In this document: positions 24,950-37,964 of the stretch, piece after piece | Numbering within the stretch: the first letter of the stretch is position 1 | Layout of the letters: each line of letters opens with the position of its first letter | DNA from: Nautilus pompilius | Taxonomy: Eukaryota; Mollusca; Cephalopoda; Nautilida; Nautilidae | Reading direction: 5' to 3' | DNA: 64,000 nucleotides | Assembly (NCBI GenBank): GCA_018389105.1 | Contig: JACATO010000120.1 | Coordinates: 1,174,001-1,238,000, forward strand | Notes under the pieces: model-generated | Databases searched by the model: none | What the model saw: the letters and a program-made list of their open reading frames with translations, nothing else | Told to the model about the DNA's origin: nothing | Made by a program: the position numbers and the translations under genes

Positions 24950-27900
24950 GGTTGAACTTATCAGAAATTAACTGGAGCCCATTATTAATGGTCAGGGTTA
25001 TAGGCAGACGTTAACCACTAACATTTTATCTAACTGATGGTGTGATCCATGATGTCACTGTTGATGTAATCTCCACTTCATAACTGTGTGTGTAGTATTT
25101 CACCACAACAAAGAGAAATTAATCTGCTAACATTGATCCAAAGAGATCAATCACTAAATCTTGCCACTTGCCCAGGCCAATTTTGTTGACATAAGAGACT
25201 CCATCTGGATACTTTTGTTCATCCTGGTTAATCCATGGCCACCACACTTTTGTCAGCAAAACTAACTTGCTGAACTCACAGTTCAACTTGCACATGATTA
25301 TACTTTATGCTCCTCATGTCAATTTAGTTATCCTGCAATATGCATATTTGAACCTTTGACAGTTCAAGAGCTTGAGAGTTTCCTTCCACCTTGTATGTCC
25401 TCATAACTTTGGGTGTGACTTTCTGTGTGCTGACTTTCTCATATTCATTTGCCTCATTCTGGGGCTTACATTAGCATGCTGTTGTTGTTGGGCTTACATT
25501 TTACACTATAGTCATATGCCTGCAATCATTATACCCACTGCTTGATTCTGGTTGATGGCTTAAATTTTGTGGAGTGCAGGATCTCAAGTGGTTTATGATC
25601 TATAACAAGCAAGAACTTTGTTTCATACAAGAAGATGCAAAACAATTTAAACCCTATGGTACCAAGGACCTTTTCTATATGACTACCTTCTTTTGACATC
25701 ATTTAAGCTATAGCTTGCATATGTGATGACAGAATTTATTCTTCTGGTTTTGTGCAATCATTGCACATAGCTCCAGTGGGCTTGCATCTGTAATGGCATA
25801 CATCTTTGCATTTCTTTCATATTACCCAAGTATGCCAGCATTCTCTAACTCTGTTTTTAGGTTTTCTTTAAACATCCTAGCTTATTCCTGTCCCCACTGG
25901 AAATTAACTTTTTTTAAAGTCAGATGACAAAATGGTTCTGACACTATCATCAGATTGAGAATTAAATGTGCGCTATAATCAACCTCTGTCATATTTTGTA
26001 GTTTTCATCTATCTACAACTGCTTTGGCTTTGACCTTTCCTTCTGATGTACCAACTATGTGTGCTTACAACACCATGCCATAGAAACTCATTTCATTTAC
26101 ACCACAGTGACATTTTAAATTCTGCATTAGTCTTATGTCATTCAAGTGCTGCAATACTTTATATAACCTTTTGCTGTGCAATGTGTTTTTATTTAACTTT
26201 CCAGAGATATGTCAGAGATGTTGTGCACATCATTGATTTCCTGAATAACACTTGGATCACCTGCTGACAAAATATCAAACATAGGATGCTTATACTGGTA
26301 TTATCTTTATGTGTTATAAATGTTGTGTTTATGTGTCACTCTTCTTTTAGTTTGATGTAGTGATATCCTCATTTAAAATCTAATCTACTCAACCATTTGC
26401 TTCCATTAAAATTTTTTAAATGTTCTTTCATATTGGGGATTGGATATTTTCCATGCTTCACCACCTAATTTGCTTGTCACAGGAGGATACAATCTCACAT
26501 CTTGATTCTTTTTTCAGTAGTACTATATCTCCATGCTCTCTAATTTACAAGCTTTCTTTATTTTGTCTCTCACACTAAATGGTGGTCTTACTGGTTTAAT
26601 GTCTTTGTTTATATGTAGCTTTAACTGATAGTCTTTCAGGTTACTGATACTATTGAAGTCCACTTTGAATTCTTGTGCAAAATTTGCACTAACATCACTC
26701 ACTCGGTAGCACAGCTTCAAAACACACAACTCATTTGCCATGGTACACTGGTATAAACTGGCCACTTTCTTTGATAATAGTAGATTTGGTGATTGAAGTA
26801 CTTTCCCCATGTGTCATCTTTGCAGTGAAGCTGCCATTGACTTCATGGGGTTTGCTACTACTATATGCATATAGTTTCTTATCACATTTTGTCAACAAAT
26901 ACATAACTTTTTGTTGTTCTTTGTTTGGATCAGGTCTCACTGTCTATCACATTTGTGCTTGCACCTGAATCAATTAGCACGTAGCACTATGAAATCTATA
27001 GTCACTCTAACATATCCTGTGGGCTTATTAATATTCACTGCAAAGGTGTGCTCATTTTCACTACCACTTGATTCATTATAGCATTTACTTGACCTGTTGC
27101 TTGTTTTTTTGTGCTGGCTTTGCTTTGCTACCACTGGCATTTGTTTGCACTCTTGTGCTTTTTTTTTTCAGATTTTGTTCTAGATGTTACACAAAAATTT
27201 ACAATCTTGTGGCACCTATCACACTCTGCTGCTTTTACAGAGCAACATTTGTTTTTTGTTATAATTTCTTTCTTAATTTCATTTTTAACATGTCCCTTTT
27301 TTTTTGCTTACTTGACCTGGCCCTGCCAACACCCACCCTGTTCACTGTTTTATCACCACTCATTTCTTTCATTTTAATTTTGATAATTTTCTCTACTTTC
27401 TGGGAAGTCATTTTCCACTTTCCAAGAAGTTAGCATCTTAGGAGTGATGAATAACATTTATCAATTACCTGATTACAAATGTTTTCTGGATGGTTAAAGT
27501 TATAGTTATTTGCTTGTTGGCTTATCTACTGTCTCCTCATCATTCTGTGTTGTATATTTGTATAAGTGTTTTTCATATGGAGTGTTCACCTGGATCACAA
27601 AATGGTCATCAAAATTACCTAGATCTTTCATAGTCTGTGCTGTGATTATCTACTTCGGTTATGGCTTTACCTGTTTTCTCTTGCTTTTCCAGCAGTCTGT
27701 GATCTACTAAAGTGTCAAACAGGTTTTGGACATCAATACCTATAGTGCAAAGTAGCAGCACTTTTTTTCCCTCTGTTGTCAATATCTTTTGCTACAATAG
27801 AGTATTCAAACACTTTGTGCCATACTTATCTCAGCACTAGTGTGGCAGAGTCTCCCTTGCTGCTAAGTGGCAGTATTCCTCTAACCTTGATATTTATTGC

Positions 27901-28100
27901 TACCATTTTGATTGCACACTATCTGCTTTACTTGTTGCCAAGGAAGGAATCCTATTTTTTCCCAATGAATTTAGACGGAACAGATTTACCTTGGATATAA
28001 TCACACCAATTCACTATCTGCATTCATCATCTTTATTTTCTTCCACAGATAATCATATGTACTTTCCAGTTTTTAAATATTTCCAGTCAGAACAGTACTG
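24950..28100 (-). mobile_element. Gypsy-family LTR retrotransposon fossil
   Basis: This is an old, heavily broken Gypsy-type element on the minus strand, with many breaks throughout. Its parts lie in the expected order from high to low coordinate. A gag-like region with a decayed zinc-knuckle segment lies at about 27100-28000. A protease-neighbouring region (KCDKKLYAYSSSKPHEVNG) is at about 26730-26940, and the start of reverse transcriptase (LKDYQLKLHINKDIKPV) at about 26523-26810. RT thumb and RNase H (ITDASPLELCAMIAQNQ; VTDHKP-like) are at about 25540-25930. The integrase core (LGKWQDLVIDLFGSM) is at about 25020-25260. No LTR pair could be matched by eye, so both ends are approximate. Family placement follows from the RT-RNase H-integrase order and the motifs, and resembles Gypsy elements annotated as K02A2.6-like or KRBA2-like. 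The open frames on the opposite strand here are shadows. Confidence 0.8.
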
Positions 28101-29879
28101 TTGTTATAGTCACATCATGGATACTAAAATGTGATTAGGGTATTAGGTAATGGCTATTCATTGTCATTATGTCATTGAATCATTGAACAATATCCAAATA
28201 TTGCACAAAATAAAAATGAACTTTATGTGAAAGTTTATATTCAATTTTGAATTGTGTGTAAATGTTTTATCTTCAATAAATTCTTACAATTTTTATCACA
28301 ATATTCCTATATTGTTTTCATCAGTATACAAATGAGTAATAGTTGCAATTTTACATGTAGATACTGAACCTGTTTTTTTCTTTCCCCAATCTTTTGTGTT
28401 AATAAAATTTTTTTAATGAATTAATAGTCATAGGACTATATTTATTTTAGAAAATATGTCAAACATGGTTTTAAAATTACTAAAATCAACACCTTTGTTT
28501 TTACTACATGGGGTTAAATAGTGTATATTGAAAAAAATCATGAAACTTCCAAGCCTTCAAAAAATAATTATTTAATATTTATTTATTTATTTTAATCCAG
28601 TGATGTAAAGTTGATAAATCAAACTCTTTAAGATTATGCAACAAACTCTGATCATCAGCCTTACTATTGATATGACTTGTACAAAATGTTTCTTAAAATG
28701 GCTAAATCAAATCAGGCCAAAGTGGAAAAAAAATTACAAAAACTGATCATGTTACCTTTTCTCAACAAATCTATTGATTTGTTAAAAAAATATGACCAAG
28801 CTATTTTCTAATTATTTCAGGCCATATATCTTATTTTTCCATCTTTTAGATAAATTGAATGTGCCACAGTCTTTTCTTGGATCACTCTCAGATAATGCAA
28901 AAGGTAAAGTGTAAGTTTTTTAAAATCCTAAAATAAGTGGTATTTTTGTGTTCATATGAATGTAAAATCATGAACAAAACCTCTGGGGTGATTCTTAAGA
29001 AGTTAATGACTGGGAAACTAAATAACAAAAAATATTTTTGCAGTGTTTTATTTTATCAATTATCATTTGTAGCAAAACAACTTTGTTTGCTAATCATACT
29101 TTCTATTCACCTTATATCTATATTGTTTGTGTGTGTGCGTGCGTGTGTGTGTGTGTGTTTCTTTACAGTAAATGTGGATAATCAGATAATATCATGGAAC
29201 AAAAAAGTCATTTTAAGTTCATTCACTGATTGCCATAAAGAACCAAAAAAAAAAAAAAAAAACATATTTAGTTGATACGGTACATTAACTATGACTTGTA
29301 GTAGTTGAGTAAATTCCATGTAAAGATGCTTTTTGGTTATTTGACTTATTAATGAAGAAGTCACTTTTTTCAAGTGCATTGTTTAACCAGAAATGTTTAT
29401 GCTATTATTGTATGTATTCCTGATTTATTAATGGAATGTACATATTACTTCAGTTTTCCCATTAATACACATATATTACAGTATATGATTTCTTAGCTCA
29501 TATTTTAAAAAGTTCATCTGAAATATAATATGATTAACTGTGTTTATGTTATACACATTACATATGCACTCTCCAAATAAATATAGAAAGCAACAAATAC
29601 ACCAGTTTTTTTTTAAGTTACCCTAATTTCTGGTTTGTAAGTTGTTGCTGGTTATAAAACAAATGGGCTAAATTTCCAATTTTTCTTAACTTTATTCATA
29701 AATAAGACAATCCTAGATAAGATGAGATAGTTAACCAAAACTAGCAGGAAAATCCTATGAAGTCTTGCAAAACAGCAAAAAAAAAGAATATCGTGTATGG
29801 TACTATCATACTCATTAATATTAATAAGCTCTTTTGAACTTATCATTGAATTACTTTGTGACAAATTTTTGAAAATTAT
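28101..29879. other. AT-rich stretch with a GT microsatellite
   Basis: A (GT)n tract with GC interruptions is at about 29128-29158 and a poly-A run at about 29247-29264. Open frames at 28937-29275 and 29652-29864 are low-complexity and unrecognised. Confidence 0.5.
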
Positions 29880-30635
29880 CTAACTTCTCTTCGAAGTCTT
29901 TAGGCAGTTTATGTGATATGGTTGTGTGCTGCCTGCCTTTTTCTATGCATAAAGCAGAAACACCACAATGGAGCATACGCAATTTTCTACTCCCAACTCA
30001 GCAGCGATTTGTTTCACTTTTAATCTCACTTGAACACTGTTAAGTCCACAATACGCAATGTGTTGTGTTAATATATATTCTTCTAGCTGTCTTCATTGTT
30101 TTTCCATTGAGGTATACATCTGTGATTTGCCTTTTTAGTTTTCTTTGTCATGCACAAAGCATCCTTTGTCTTGCATTATTCCTGGACACATTTTTCACTG
30201 ATACCATACTTGCAATGAGCAGCCATATTCTTTAGCAAATTTTACGACTTCCAGTTTAAATGCTGCTGTGTAGGATTTATGCAATGTAACAGGTAGCATT
30301 TTGAAAATGAATAGAGTTTTTTGTATTAGGGGTTTTTATAGTCACAATTAAGATTGAAGTGGATCGAGATGGTGGTTGCTTGTTATCGATTGGATAATTA
30401 AGCATACTTTAATGAACAATGAACACTGGTCCTACTGAAATAAAACTTGTGTTTACCAAGTAGTTTCATATTACTTTTACAGCCAAGTTTTTGGATTTTG
30501 TACATTTTTTTTTTTTTTCAATATTGAGAAATTTTAATTTTATCTGTGTATATGTCAATTTGAATTATAAGACAGTAAGACAAGGCTCAGATTGTTGGTT
30601 TTAAAAAGTCTCATCTTATAACCCAGTAATTACAG
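29880..30635 (-). mobile_element. pogo-type transposon remnant (N-terminal transposase end)
   Basis: On the minus strand, 30300-29900 encodes pieces typical of a pogo transposase N-terminus with a CENP-B-like HTH: SYTAAFKLEVVKFAKEYGC, then LEEYILTQHIA, then VRLKVKQIAAELGVEN. The right terminus reads CCCAGTAATTACAG followed by TA (30636-30637), a plausible TA-flanked pogo terminus. Its inverse starts CTGTAATTACTGGGTTATA. The other terminus was not found, so the element is probably truncated around 29880, and no DDE core is visible. Several stops break the frame. Inactive. Confidence 0.6.
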
Positions 30636-31007
30636 TATCTTGGTTTATTCAGGTTATCTTATTCCAAAATTATCTCTAAATGTTCTTAACAAAGTCAAAA
30701 TATTTGTTGAGAGAAACAAAATGTCCCACATGAAAATTCTTACATGACACTATATATATGAAAGCTGGTAAGTATCATGTGAATGCCACATAAAGTTGAT
30801 GGTTTGGTTCTTATGACAATTCTGAAAAATGAAGTCAAGATATATTTTCACCAAGTGTTATGAATACTGACATCTTCCTATTGCATTGAATTACAGAAAA
30901 AAAAGAATCATTGGAAACGAGCGAAGAATAGTAGTGTACAAAAAATAAAAAGTTTAGGAACTTTTATTGGCTAAAATAATGCTAAGAGGTCATGTCATTA
31001 TTTACTA
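30636..31007. other. Short AT-rich spacer
   Basis: The stretch between the pogo remnant and the next Tigger-like element holds nothing recognisable. Confidence 0.5.
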
Positions 31008-32403
31008 TACTGGTCCCTTGATTTAACACTGAGTTTGAGGGACATTAATACTGACCGTGTTATCAGTGAATCCATGTAAAATCGAGAATAGAGCAATCTG
31101 GACTTGGGAAGTAAATCCTGATAAGCCTACAACTGAAACCTGGATGTAAAGGCCTGTTGCTGATCATAATTGTTGATAATTGCAGATATATATATCGGTA
31201 GTATTCCTTGTTGTGTTGATTAAGTAATTGCTGATATTACATCATGGAAAAAATTGAGGACTGTCTATACTGTCGCTAGCAATGGTCTGGTTTTATGATA
31301 TAATTATAAAATAATAAAGATCAAACCATGCTAGATGTAGTGATATGTGCACGACATACTCTGTTGTTTAAAGAATAAATTTGAACAAACATTTGTAAAC
31401 CTTTGAAATATACACATGTATATATTTTCTATATTAAAGTCTATGGAAATTTAAATAAAAATTTATTTTTTAATGAAAAAGTCTGTTACTTTTTTATTGG
31501 ACCAAAATCCCTTGACTCAAGCCACTTTAGTCCAGTTTCCAGGCAAACACTATCTTCAGAGCACCTGGTATGACCGTCTCATCCGTATCACTCATGTCAT
31601 CAGAGTTGGACATCTCCATTGGCAAATTCACTCCATTTTGAACAGATTTCATGATATCACTCATGGAAAGCACCTAGCTAGTTGGCATTTCTTCATAATT
31701 TTCTAGCTATTTATGTACTTGGGCAGATGAAGCTTCCACTTCTGCACTGTTCAAGTGTTGTTCAAATGTGTCTGTATCTGCATCATCTAACAGATCCTTC
31801 CACTATCTTCAGGTCATGGATACACTTGCCTGACTCTGCTCCTTTTGCATCTTCACAATTACTTTTAGCTTCTCATCAACTGTATAAACTTTTCAGTTTT
31901 TGGACAACATCATAAGGGTACCAGAATTGAATAATTTTTTTTTAGATTTAAACAAGAAGTAGAACTGTTTTCAAATACATGCCATTTTACAGCAGACTTC
32001 AAATGGCATCTGCTACCACCTGTTGTTCTGATGTCTGAACACTAAGCAACAAATGGGAATGTGCTTTTGAGGCTGAATAGTATGCATTTATAGAAAGAGA
32101 GGTAGAAAATAAAACTATCAGTATAACATTTTATTGGTTTTCAATGGACATTACCAATGATAATCGCAGAGACAAACAACTATGCATGGCTGGACACAGG
32201 AACAAAGTGTACTGAGATGATTGGTAAAGGCTTTTTACCATGCTTACAGTGTTTTACATTGTTAATAACAATGTTTAATCCTCAATTTCTTGCTTTTTTC
32301 TGCGAAATACCTTACTATTTCAAAAAAATATGAGAGAGACAGCCTACCCGTGTTACATTGGATTCCACACTAAATTGATCCGCAATAAACCAAGGTACCA
32401 GTG
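31008..32403 (-). mobile_element. Tigger-like transposon, internally deleted
   Basis: TA flanks both ends (31006-31007, 32404-32405). The left terminus TACTGGTCCCTTGATTTA matches the inverse of the right terminus (CACTGGTACCTTGGTTTA) at about 80% over 18 bases. The minus strand between 31920 and 31470 holds two pieces of a Tigger/jerky-type protein. One is an HTH segment, KVYTVDEKLKVIVKMQKE followed by SQASVS. After it comes an acidic region with DLLDDADTDTFEQHLNSAEV, which looks like the distal part. The DDE core is absent, so this is an internally deleted, non-autonomous copy of 1,396 bp. Confidence 0.72.
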
Positions 32404-35400
32404 TATTATGAAAGTTAACTTAGTCATGTGCATTATGCACTCTACAGTAGTTCACATTAAGTATACTAGGAAAAATACAAGTGTGGAGAATAAACACTTT
32501 TAATCGGAAATTTTTTTTTGTAGATAAGGGTATATGTTGGAGAGCAATATATGTTGTTTTTAGATTGTGTCATTTTAGACCTTTCATGGACTTTATAAAA
32601 GCAGAATGTTTTTGAAAAAAATATACGCATCAAGAATTTGGAACATTTAACTGTTTGGACTATTCTATTATACAGAGCCTCAAAAAATCCAACTCCATTC
32701 CATAACAGCTCACAGTAGCTGCTCATACTATAGAAATCAAATAATATTTTAGCAATGCTATAGCTAAATAAATCTGATTTGTTTACATTGTTTATTGCAG
32801 TTAACTTTTTTAAACAAGACTAAAAAAAGCATTCCTTTGATAGATGAAAAAAAAATATATATATATATATCAGTGTTTATCTACTGTTTTCATTGTACTT
32901 TTTTTTTAATTCAAGATTTTCCCATAATCACATTTTATTTTGAAAAATTCTTTACTAATTGACCAGGATAGGAATAGAGTTAGGAAACTTATTTGTTAAA
33001 TATACAAATGGGAGATAATCATAATTTCACAGGTTTCTGTGGATATCTTCTCAAAGTAGATAATACTTGCCATTATTATTTACACAGCTGGTTGTGTACT
33101 TCTCTCATTATCTGCCTATGACATAAGGTAGAAGCTTTCTGCTGTTGATAACAATTTGTATGTGATATTGGTAGACAGATGAATTTTACTTGGAACTTTC
33201 CTCCAAATGTTAAATAAATTTCTTAATTAGATATGAATGGAGCCTACAATGGATAGTCATGAAACTGAACTGATAGCAGTTGGGATTAAAATTCTGTTAC
33301 CTATACACTAAGCTAAGCTTTATCCATATACAGATTACCTTTTAAGAAATCTTAGATTCAACTGTCACTTGCCTCGCAGTCAAATTTAACCAACATAATA
33401 TAAAAATCACTACATGTATACTGTATAAACTGCAGACACAGACACAATTATTGCTGGTACATTAGTTTTTGAAAATAAGAAGTACATATTTATATGTATA
33501 CTCAGCTAGAAATTAGTGAAGAGTAGTATGTATATGGCATTAAAACTGTCATATTTTATGTTATTATTTTCATTATTTCACTGAGTAATCTCTCTCAGGA
33601 CAGTGTTCAACAATAGAATACTTGTGTAATGTATACTCTAGAGATATCTTTATTGATAAGAAGAGGCACCAAGGTAGGTGATTAGTACTTTCTGATTTGG
33701 TTGATGCATGTCTTCTCTGTGATCATTACAAAGTTGTTATGTTTAACCTGTCTGTCAGATTGGCAGATTTATAGAAATATTAGTTATTATACTCAGTTTA
33801 TGTTGACAATTATATATTTATCCAGTTATCTGATAATATAAATACAGCGATGAGACTAAATTATGATAAAAAAGATTGATTTTAACTAAAAACTCTTTGT
33901 GCTGGTAAACTCTCAGAAGAACCTGTGGCTAACATCTGACAAAGATGGTGGGTTCTAGGAAGCTCTATAAGACAGCTTCATAGATCATATCATCTTCATG
34001 GGCTTTTGACCTTTGGTTGTGTTCATACTGATGTTAGGCAGATGCGAATCTTGGAAGAATTTTAAAATATATAATCTTTTTCTGCCTTTGTTTTTCACTG
34101 AAAATTAAAAAGAAACTGCTTGTATGAGAAGGCATACAAATAAAAACCAGAATGATTCCCAAATTAACAAATAAATAAAAATTAGAGATAGCAAGAACAA
34201 AAGGAAATCCAAGAAATTTGTATACATTCTGAGAGAAACCAAAAAGTAGATAAGTAACAAAGTTTGTCTGTTTGTTTTCACAGAATTATAGATAAAATAC
34301 TTAACAAAACCAGAGAGTAAAAAAAAAAATTTTAAAAAAGAAAATATATTTAATAAATTTTTGTAGGTCACATTTAAATACTAAGTCAGAAGTGTATACT
34401 AGTATTATGCAGCATCCAGAAAGTCTAAAAATCTTATTGTTGTTTTTTGATTTTTTTTACAGTAGAATTATCTGGTAAAAGCATGATTTAAAAAGAAATG
34501 TATGTTTGTTTCATTTGATCAAGAAAAAAATTAAATTAACATTTTTGTTTTTTTTATTTTTGATTATATAGTTATTATCCAGTGGTAAAGTTGAATTGTT
34601 GTTTCTTCCTTTCACACTTATGTAGTCTGAAGAACAATATTCAATTATTGTCTGCAAATATGAACTGCCTCTTGCTCCATGTATTGTTGACAGAATTATC
34701 TGCTTCAAATAGCTTTTGCTAGCTTCATGATGAAACATTTATCACCTTTCTTTATCATGCTTGTCAATCATATTGCTGTATAATTTATCAAGTGATAGTG
34801 GTCTCCCCTGAAGCACTGCACTGTTGATTGTTGCTGAAACAATTCAAACTTCTTTGCTTATTTAACCATTTGTTTTGCATATTTGTTTAATTGATATTGT
34901 ATCATCATTATCCTTGTTTACCTTTTACAAGCAATCTTTAATTAACAGCTGAGAGTAATGAGTTACAAATGAGAGCATCACTCCAGGTCACTGTTATTAT
35001 TACTTTCTGATTTGTTTGACTGTTTTTAAAGAAAAATTTGTTCATACTCACTTTAAAGCTTCTTACAGATTAAGGGCGAAAACAATTATTTGTACACTAT
35101 ACCTAGCATTGCTTTGGGATATTTTTTGTTTATTTAACTGCTACAATTCAAATTACTTTTCAAATAAGTAAAGTGCAGTTTTATTTACCTTGTTTCAAAA
35201 CTGTAAACAACAAATAAAACTCACCATTTTACTATTTATATTGAGTGGCTAACAACACAAACTGCAAATAGATTCAGAATTGTATAATTATAGTCATTAA
35301 TCTTTGTATGACCAATGATAGTCTCCAAGTATGGATAACTGATCTTCATATTTAAAAACAATTACTTATGCAGCACTGGAAAAGATGGAAAATACATTGA

Positions 35401-36149
35401 AGCCTAAGAACTAGATAAAATCTTAGGAGTAATGAACTAATTTTTTTGTTGGCTTAAATAAGATTTTAATAAAAAACAAAGAAAATTAATGGAAATTATC
35501 ATGATCAACTATATTTGTTATTCCATTGTCAGTAATCTACCTGATTTTTTAATTCATGTATCATTCATTGTGCCATTATATCTTGAAAGAAAATCTGGTT
35601 TGCCAATGATGCATTTGTAACCCCTACAATTATTTCAAAAAATTTTAGGTACTCTATACATCAAGGAAATAACAACATTAGTATAATTGTACTGTTGGCA
35701 TGAGCATACATTTTCCATACTCACACTTATCTAGTTAGTCCTTGTTTAATAGAACTTACTGTTGAATCAATTACAATTATAAATCTCACAAATTTGGCAT
35801 ACTACTTTCACTGTTGTATTCAGATAACTTGCACCATTTCCCTAAGTATATATATATATATAGTAAGAAATCATATTTTAGCAAACTTATTAGTTGAACA
35901 TATTTGAGAAACCCATAACATAAAACAGGTAAAATTTGTGTTGTGATATAATTCTCAAGAAAAACACAGGTTTGAAATTTGAAGCTTCATCAGTTTAGAA
36001 ATGGGGTTATTAATTTATCCATTTCTAATATTTAAACATGTAAATTCTTAGATATTGGCAATTTTTGTTGTTTTTTTTTTTAATTACACTTAGTTTTTAG
36101 AAATGGCTACAGTACCAGTGCAGTTTAATGTAAATTATTATTATTTGTG
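32404..36149. other. AT-rich stretch, no feature recognised
   Basis: This 3.7 kb has AT runs (for example 32855-32870 and 35848-35862) and homopolymers. Open frames at 32466-32726, 34105-34371 and 34511-34738 are AT-biased (Phe/Leu- or Asn/Lys-rich) without known motifs. Confidence 0.45.
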
Positions 36150-36850
36150 TTTTTTATACCTGGAGGCCATGATGTATCCAGTAGGATACCACATGGCTCA
36201 TTTCTTGGCCTTATTTTCTTTGTAATAGATACATACAATGATATTTCCAATGATATTATGAGATTTAGGGTATATTAAGCTGCATTGTGGGGATAAAGAT
36301 AGCAGTGGTATTGCAAATAAAGAATCCAATTTAAATCATTTATTAGATTGATCTAAAAAAAAGAAGCAAAAATGGCAAATGAAATTTAACGATTTCAGGT
36401 GCAGTTATTGTAATCTTGGGTGTAAACTGTTCATATTAGCTAGAATGTAACATCATAAAAATGATGACTAAAGACTTGCAACAAACATAAGCATCGTAAA
36501 AGTGTGTTGTTACTTATTACAAATAGGCTTGTTAAACCATATTGTAAGTTGGAACATTACATAATTTCTAGTTCTCTATAAATTATTTGTTGGACTCTTT
36601 TTGGAGTATGCAGTTTTGGGATGGAACCCTTATTATGCAGAAGTTGTAGATATTTTGGAAAATGTTCAACTGTTAATGAAATCTCAGTTATGAAGAAAAA
36701 CTAACATGTCATTCTTTGAGGTGGTGTATTTGAAGTACCTAATCTATTTTTTTCAAGAAAAGAACACAGTGACAGATATGGTTTTAATATAAATATCACA
36801 TCATATGATACCAGAATCATAAGTATAAACTAAATTTTCTTAAATATTCA
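36150..36850 (+). pseudogene. LINE reverse transcriptase remnant (CR1/Jockey-like)
   Basis: Plus-strand fragments in several frames follow the order of a CR1/L2/Jockey-type reverse transcriptase. VSSRIPHGSFLGLIFF (family 'SGVPQGSVLGPLLF') is near 36175. A segment decayed from 'FADDTKL' follows. WQMKFN (family 'KWQMKFNVDKC') is near 36370, and FLEYAVLGWNPYYAEVVDIL with NVQLLMK (family '[27 protein letters not shown]') is near 36590-36690. Multiple stops and frameshifts are present, and the FADD catalytic motif is lost. No 5' end, poly-A tail or target duplication is evident. Typical of a 5'-truncated, old LINE copy. Confidence 0.72.
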
Positions 36851-37964
36851 GATATTAGAAAATTTTTTCTCAAAAATTTGTGTAGCCGTAGCTGAAAATG
36901 CTTTACTAACCAGGTACCTGAAACAGAAGGCATTAAAAATTTTTAAATAGATTTTTGCTTTGTGTTTAATATGTTAGAATTTATGCATAGGCTTTTTGTT
37001 TATTTTTCATATTTTAGCTTCACTGAAAAAAAAAATCTGTTCCCTTAAGTATGATTAGTTTTTTTTAATAAGACTTTACTTTGAAAATATTATCATTAAT
37101 TTCCAATCAGTGTTATAATTTTGATTTTCTTTAAAGAAAATTGAAACAAATAATAAGAAAATGTGAAATGAATGAGGAAATTTTGTTGGTAAACAAGGAA
37201 TAAAAGTGAATAAAAATTAAAGTAAAAGACAAATATTTCAGTATTAAAATATAAAACACCTCTATGTACACAGAACAATAAAATGCTGTGATATATGGTG
37301 ATCGTTACATTGAAAATACTTGAACAAATGTATTATTTTAGGTTTAGAATTATTGAAAATGATTAATGTATAGAAATTAAATAATATGTAGTTTGGAATT
37401 AGAAAAAAATTCAAATAAAACTCATGATCAAAATGTAATATTTACATTTAAAACAATTTTGTGATTTTGATTGCTTTCTTTCATGGATAATATGTGGTTG
37501 GACATAACTGACATCACAGATAATAATGTTTCCAAGAAATATATTTCATTTTTAGGAGGAAATGCATTAATTTTGCAATTATACCCCAAAAAAACTTTTG
37601 GGCATTTTTTAAAATCTAAGGATAAAACTTTTCACAAAATCAGAAAGAAAAGAAATGACTTTTCGTTACATAATTTAATAACACTTCGGAGGGGAGACTA
37701 TTATCTAGTAATAACTGGTTGATTTATTCTTTTTAAAAATATGATTTTAACTTTTCAAAATTCACTTTGGGTTTATATTGAATTTTGGTCTGTCTCCTCT
37801 TCATTAAACTTTTTATTTTCTTCTGTAAAACCTTTTTCTTAATGTTTTTATCATTTTTTTGGAACATCTGCTAAATGCAGTGCTTCTTTTTTGCTCTTTT
37901 CTACAGGGCTCAAACTTACTGACCCTAACATTCAACATATGCAATGCTTGTGTTTGATCTATAG
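36851..37964. other. AT-rich stretch with an unassigned 83-codon frame
   Basis: An open frame at 37471-37722 (plus) encodes a polypeptide starting MLSFMDNMWLDITDITDN and ending RRGDYYLVITG. It has less biased composition than most chance frames here, but I recognise no family, and no ribosome or splice context supports it. The rest of the stretch is featureless. Confidence 0.35.

Noticed and set aside
27068-27433. 121-codon Phe/Cys/Leu-rich frame resembling a membrane protein
   Set aside because: It is antisense to the decayed gag-like region of the Gypsy fossil. Its hydrophobicity comes from T-rich tracts.
29128-29158. GT repeat considered as a possible regulatory or Z-DNA element
   Set aside because: An ordinary microsatellite with no supporting context.
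37471-37722. 83-codon frame ending RRGDYYLVITG, considered as an unknown small gene
   Set aside because: No recognisable motif, no promoter or splice context, and frames of this length are expected by chance. Only noted in the gap description.
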